Source: Oceanobacillus sp. CFH 90083 (GTDB lineage Bacteria > Bacillota > Bacilli > Bacillales > Amphibacillaceae). From it: a stretch of DNA of 64,000 nt. Location: NCBI RefSeq assembly GCF_009389585.1, contig NZ_VIYG01000008.1:1-64000 (forward strand), written 5' to 3'. The number at the start of each line of letters is the position of its first letter. The first letter of the stretch is position 1. The translations under genes were made by a program, and so were the position numbers. Shown here one piece after another: positions 62,883-64,000 of this stretch. The notes beneath the pieces were generated by a model. It ran no database searches and was not told the DNA's origin. It saw only the letters and a program-made list of their open reading frames with translations.

Positions 62883-64000
62883 GTATTGCTATGTATGTTG
62901 CAGCAGCACAAGAACAAGGGGAAAGTGTAGCTGTGGTTTGTCAGCGGGAACAAGAAGCGTATCAAAGCCTTATTCATGCCTTAGAAGCATTCACATCCGA
63001 CACACAGCTTAAATCAAAAACCTATTCTAATGCCAAAGCATTTTACGGACAGGTATTAATTCCGTTGGCAAAAGCAGGTATTTTATTATCTGAGGCAGTC
63101 AGTAAAGCATGTCAGAAATTTCCTAACCAATATCTGGCGACAGTGGATAGTGGAGATTTACATTCAGCTGAATTGGAAGCACAAATTCAGCGAATAGAAA
63201 ATCGTATCCTGCACTTAGAAGAGCTTCAGGATATGGTGGAAGCAACGGATATTTCCGGAGTCTTTAAAAACGCTTCATCCTGGGTAAATGATAGGGTAAT
63301 GGAAAACTTAATGGATTCTAAAAGATATTTAGAAGAAAAGCTGCATAGGTTGATAGATTTTCATCAACGTTCTCCTCAGTTTTTTTCGGAAATCAAGGAA
63401 CTGGAGGGCATTGTTAATTGTGGAGTACAACAAGCAGAAACTTCCTGGAGTGCAGCAAGTGGCCGTTTTAACATTCCACCTGTGAATGATTTAGCATGGA
63501 CAAAAGGTATTGAAGCGAAATGGGAAACCAGAGAGGAAACAATACTACAAGAAAAACTGGAAGCAGAAGAAGCACATCATATTCAAATGATAGAAGAATT
63601 AAGCGCCTATGATCTGCGTTTATGGAAGTCAGGGTCAACGGATAGATGGTTTATTGAAAAAAATGGCGATCGAGTGTTTGATGATGAACTACAAGCTTAT
63701 CTCAAAAGATATGGTGATGCCTTCGATGAAAATTTGTATATAGAGGTTGATTTGGAGTATCTCCTTGAAAAAGATGTGGAAGCTCACAAAAAAGGAAAAA
63801 GTTATTTAGCAGATATTGAATATGAAGGAAAAGATAAAGTTATTGCGCAATCAGGTGCACATGTTACCACTTTTCAGAGGTCTTCTCTCGCCGCTTTTAC
63901 GGGTCTAGGATTAACAAGGAGAAGTTCAAATAAAAATCATTCACAGGATGCATCCAAAAAGAATCAAGATAGAAAAAATACAAGTGAGGATGCTTCTGTA
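62879..64000 (+). CDS. LXG-domain toxin, cut by the window edge
   Basis: An ATG at 62879 (overlapping the previous stop) opens a frame with no stop for 374 codons up to the edge, so the C-terminal toxin domain is not in view. The first 200 or so residues are an LXG domain: the segment SKTYSNAKAFYGQVLIPLA, then ILLSEAV and KFPNQY, matches YobL-like LXG proteins. A spacer follows (WFIEKNGDRVFDDELQAYL) and a Ser/Lys/Asn-rich stretch near the edge. It should be exported by the type VII system against competing bacteria. Its activity cannot be told. Confidence 0.8.
   Translation, partial: MSIAMYVAAAQEQGESVAVVCQREQEAYQSLIHALEAFTSDTQLKSKTYSNAKAFYGQVLIPLAKAGILLSEAVSKACQKFPNQYLATVDSGDLHSAELEAQIQRIENRILHLEELQDMVEATDISGVFKNASSWVNDRVMENLMDSKRYLEEKLHRLIDFHQRSPQFFSEIKELEGIVNCGVQQAETSWSAASGRFNIPPVNDLAWTKGIEAKWETREETILQEKLEAEEAHHIQMIEELSAYDLRLWKSGSTDRWFIEKNGDRVFDDELQAYLKRYGDAFDENLYIEVDLEYLLEKDVEAHKKGKSYLADIEYEGKDKVIAQSGAHVTTFQRSSLAAFTGLGLTRRSSNKNHSQDASKKNQDRKNTSEDASV

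Noticed and set aside
1-64000. CRISPR arrays, tRNA and rRNA genes, replication origin
   Set aside because: No regularly spaced direct repeats, cloverleaf-type sequences or DnaA-box clusters were noticed by eye; a covariance-model search was not possible.

Overview
The window looks like chromosome from a low-GC Gram-positive of the Bacillaceae, perhaps near Oceanobacillus or Virgibacillus; the genus is a guess. The evidence is strong AGGAGG-type ribosome binding sites, frequent TTG and GTG starts, A+T-rich DNA, an ECF sigma/anti-sigma pair, PTS and TRAP sugar genes, catabolite-repression-like sites and a type VII secretion LXG toxin locus. No tRNA, rRNA, CRISPR array or replication origin was seen.

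Layout. 0-12.9 kb is mixed: a glutaredoxin-like protein, a phospholipase-A2-like protein, an ECF sigma factor with its membrane anti-sigma, an IS1182 remnant, a CofE-like protein divergent from a LysR regulator, and prephenate dehydratase overlapping a dicarboxylate symporter. The prephenate dehydratase gene is preceded by a possible attenuator with an aromatic-rich leader ORF. Next come decayed radC, histidine kinase and aspartase pieces, a serine hydrolase and a GlcG-like protein. 13-31 kb is visibly more A+T-rich and looks like a defence island. It holds (a) a protein with two GHKL ATPase modules plus an H-box, followed by a receiver-like partner; (b) a small winged-helix gene, a SPPY-type DNA methyltransferase, a second GHKL ATPase and a PD-(D/E)XK nuclease fused to a DUF2075-type helicase; (c) a MutT-like NUDIX enzyme with a PLD/DEAD/DUF3427 helicase; and (d) an XRE regulator. 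Between them lie pieces of a second methyltransferase of the same family and an IS30 transposase.

31-62 kb is sugar and carboxylate catabolism in four blocks, all on the plus strand. 31.3-40.0 kb is a ribose-type ABC operon with a glutamine-amidotransferase-like protein, an M20 peptidase, a LacI regulator and a ribokinase; a chemoreceptor follows. 42.5-50.6 kb is a uronate locus: GntR regulator, two Gfo/Idh/MocA oxidoreductases, a dead SDR gene, a TRAP transporter and glucuronate isomerase UxaC. 51.1-59.2 kb is a PTS locus: an MtlR-like regulator, a zinc dehydrogenase, EIIA/EIIB/EIIC of the galactitol type, a small membrane protein, DhaK, DhaL and a RhaD-type aldolase. This suggests a polyol pathway: phosphorylate on entry, oxidise, then cleave to a triose phosphate and an aldehyde. 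59.5-62.1 kb has an M20 amidohydrolase and another Gfo/Idh/MocA enzyme. From 62.2 kb to the right edge is an LXG toxin locus with two small partner genes; the toxin gene is cut by the edge.

The strongest candidates for something undescribed are the dual-GHKL/receiver pair (14.4-18.7 kb), the winged-helix/methyltransferase/GHKL/nuclease-helicase cluster (19.7-26.7 kb), the pheA leader (9.45-9.62 kb) and a probable AUU start codon in the GntR gene (42.5 kb).
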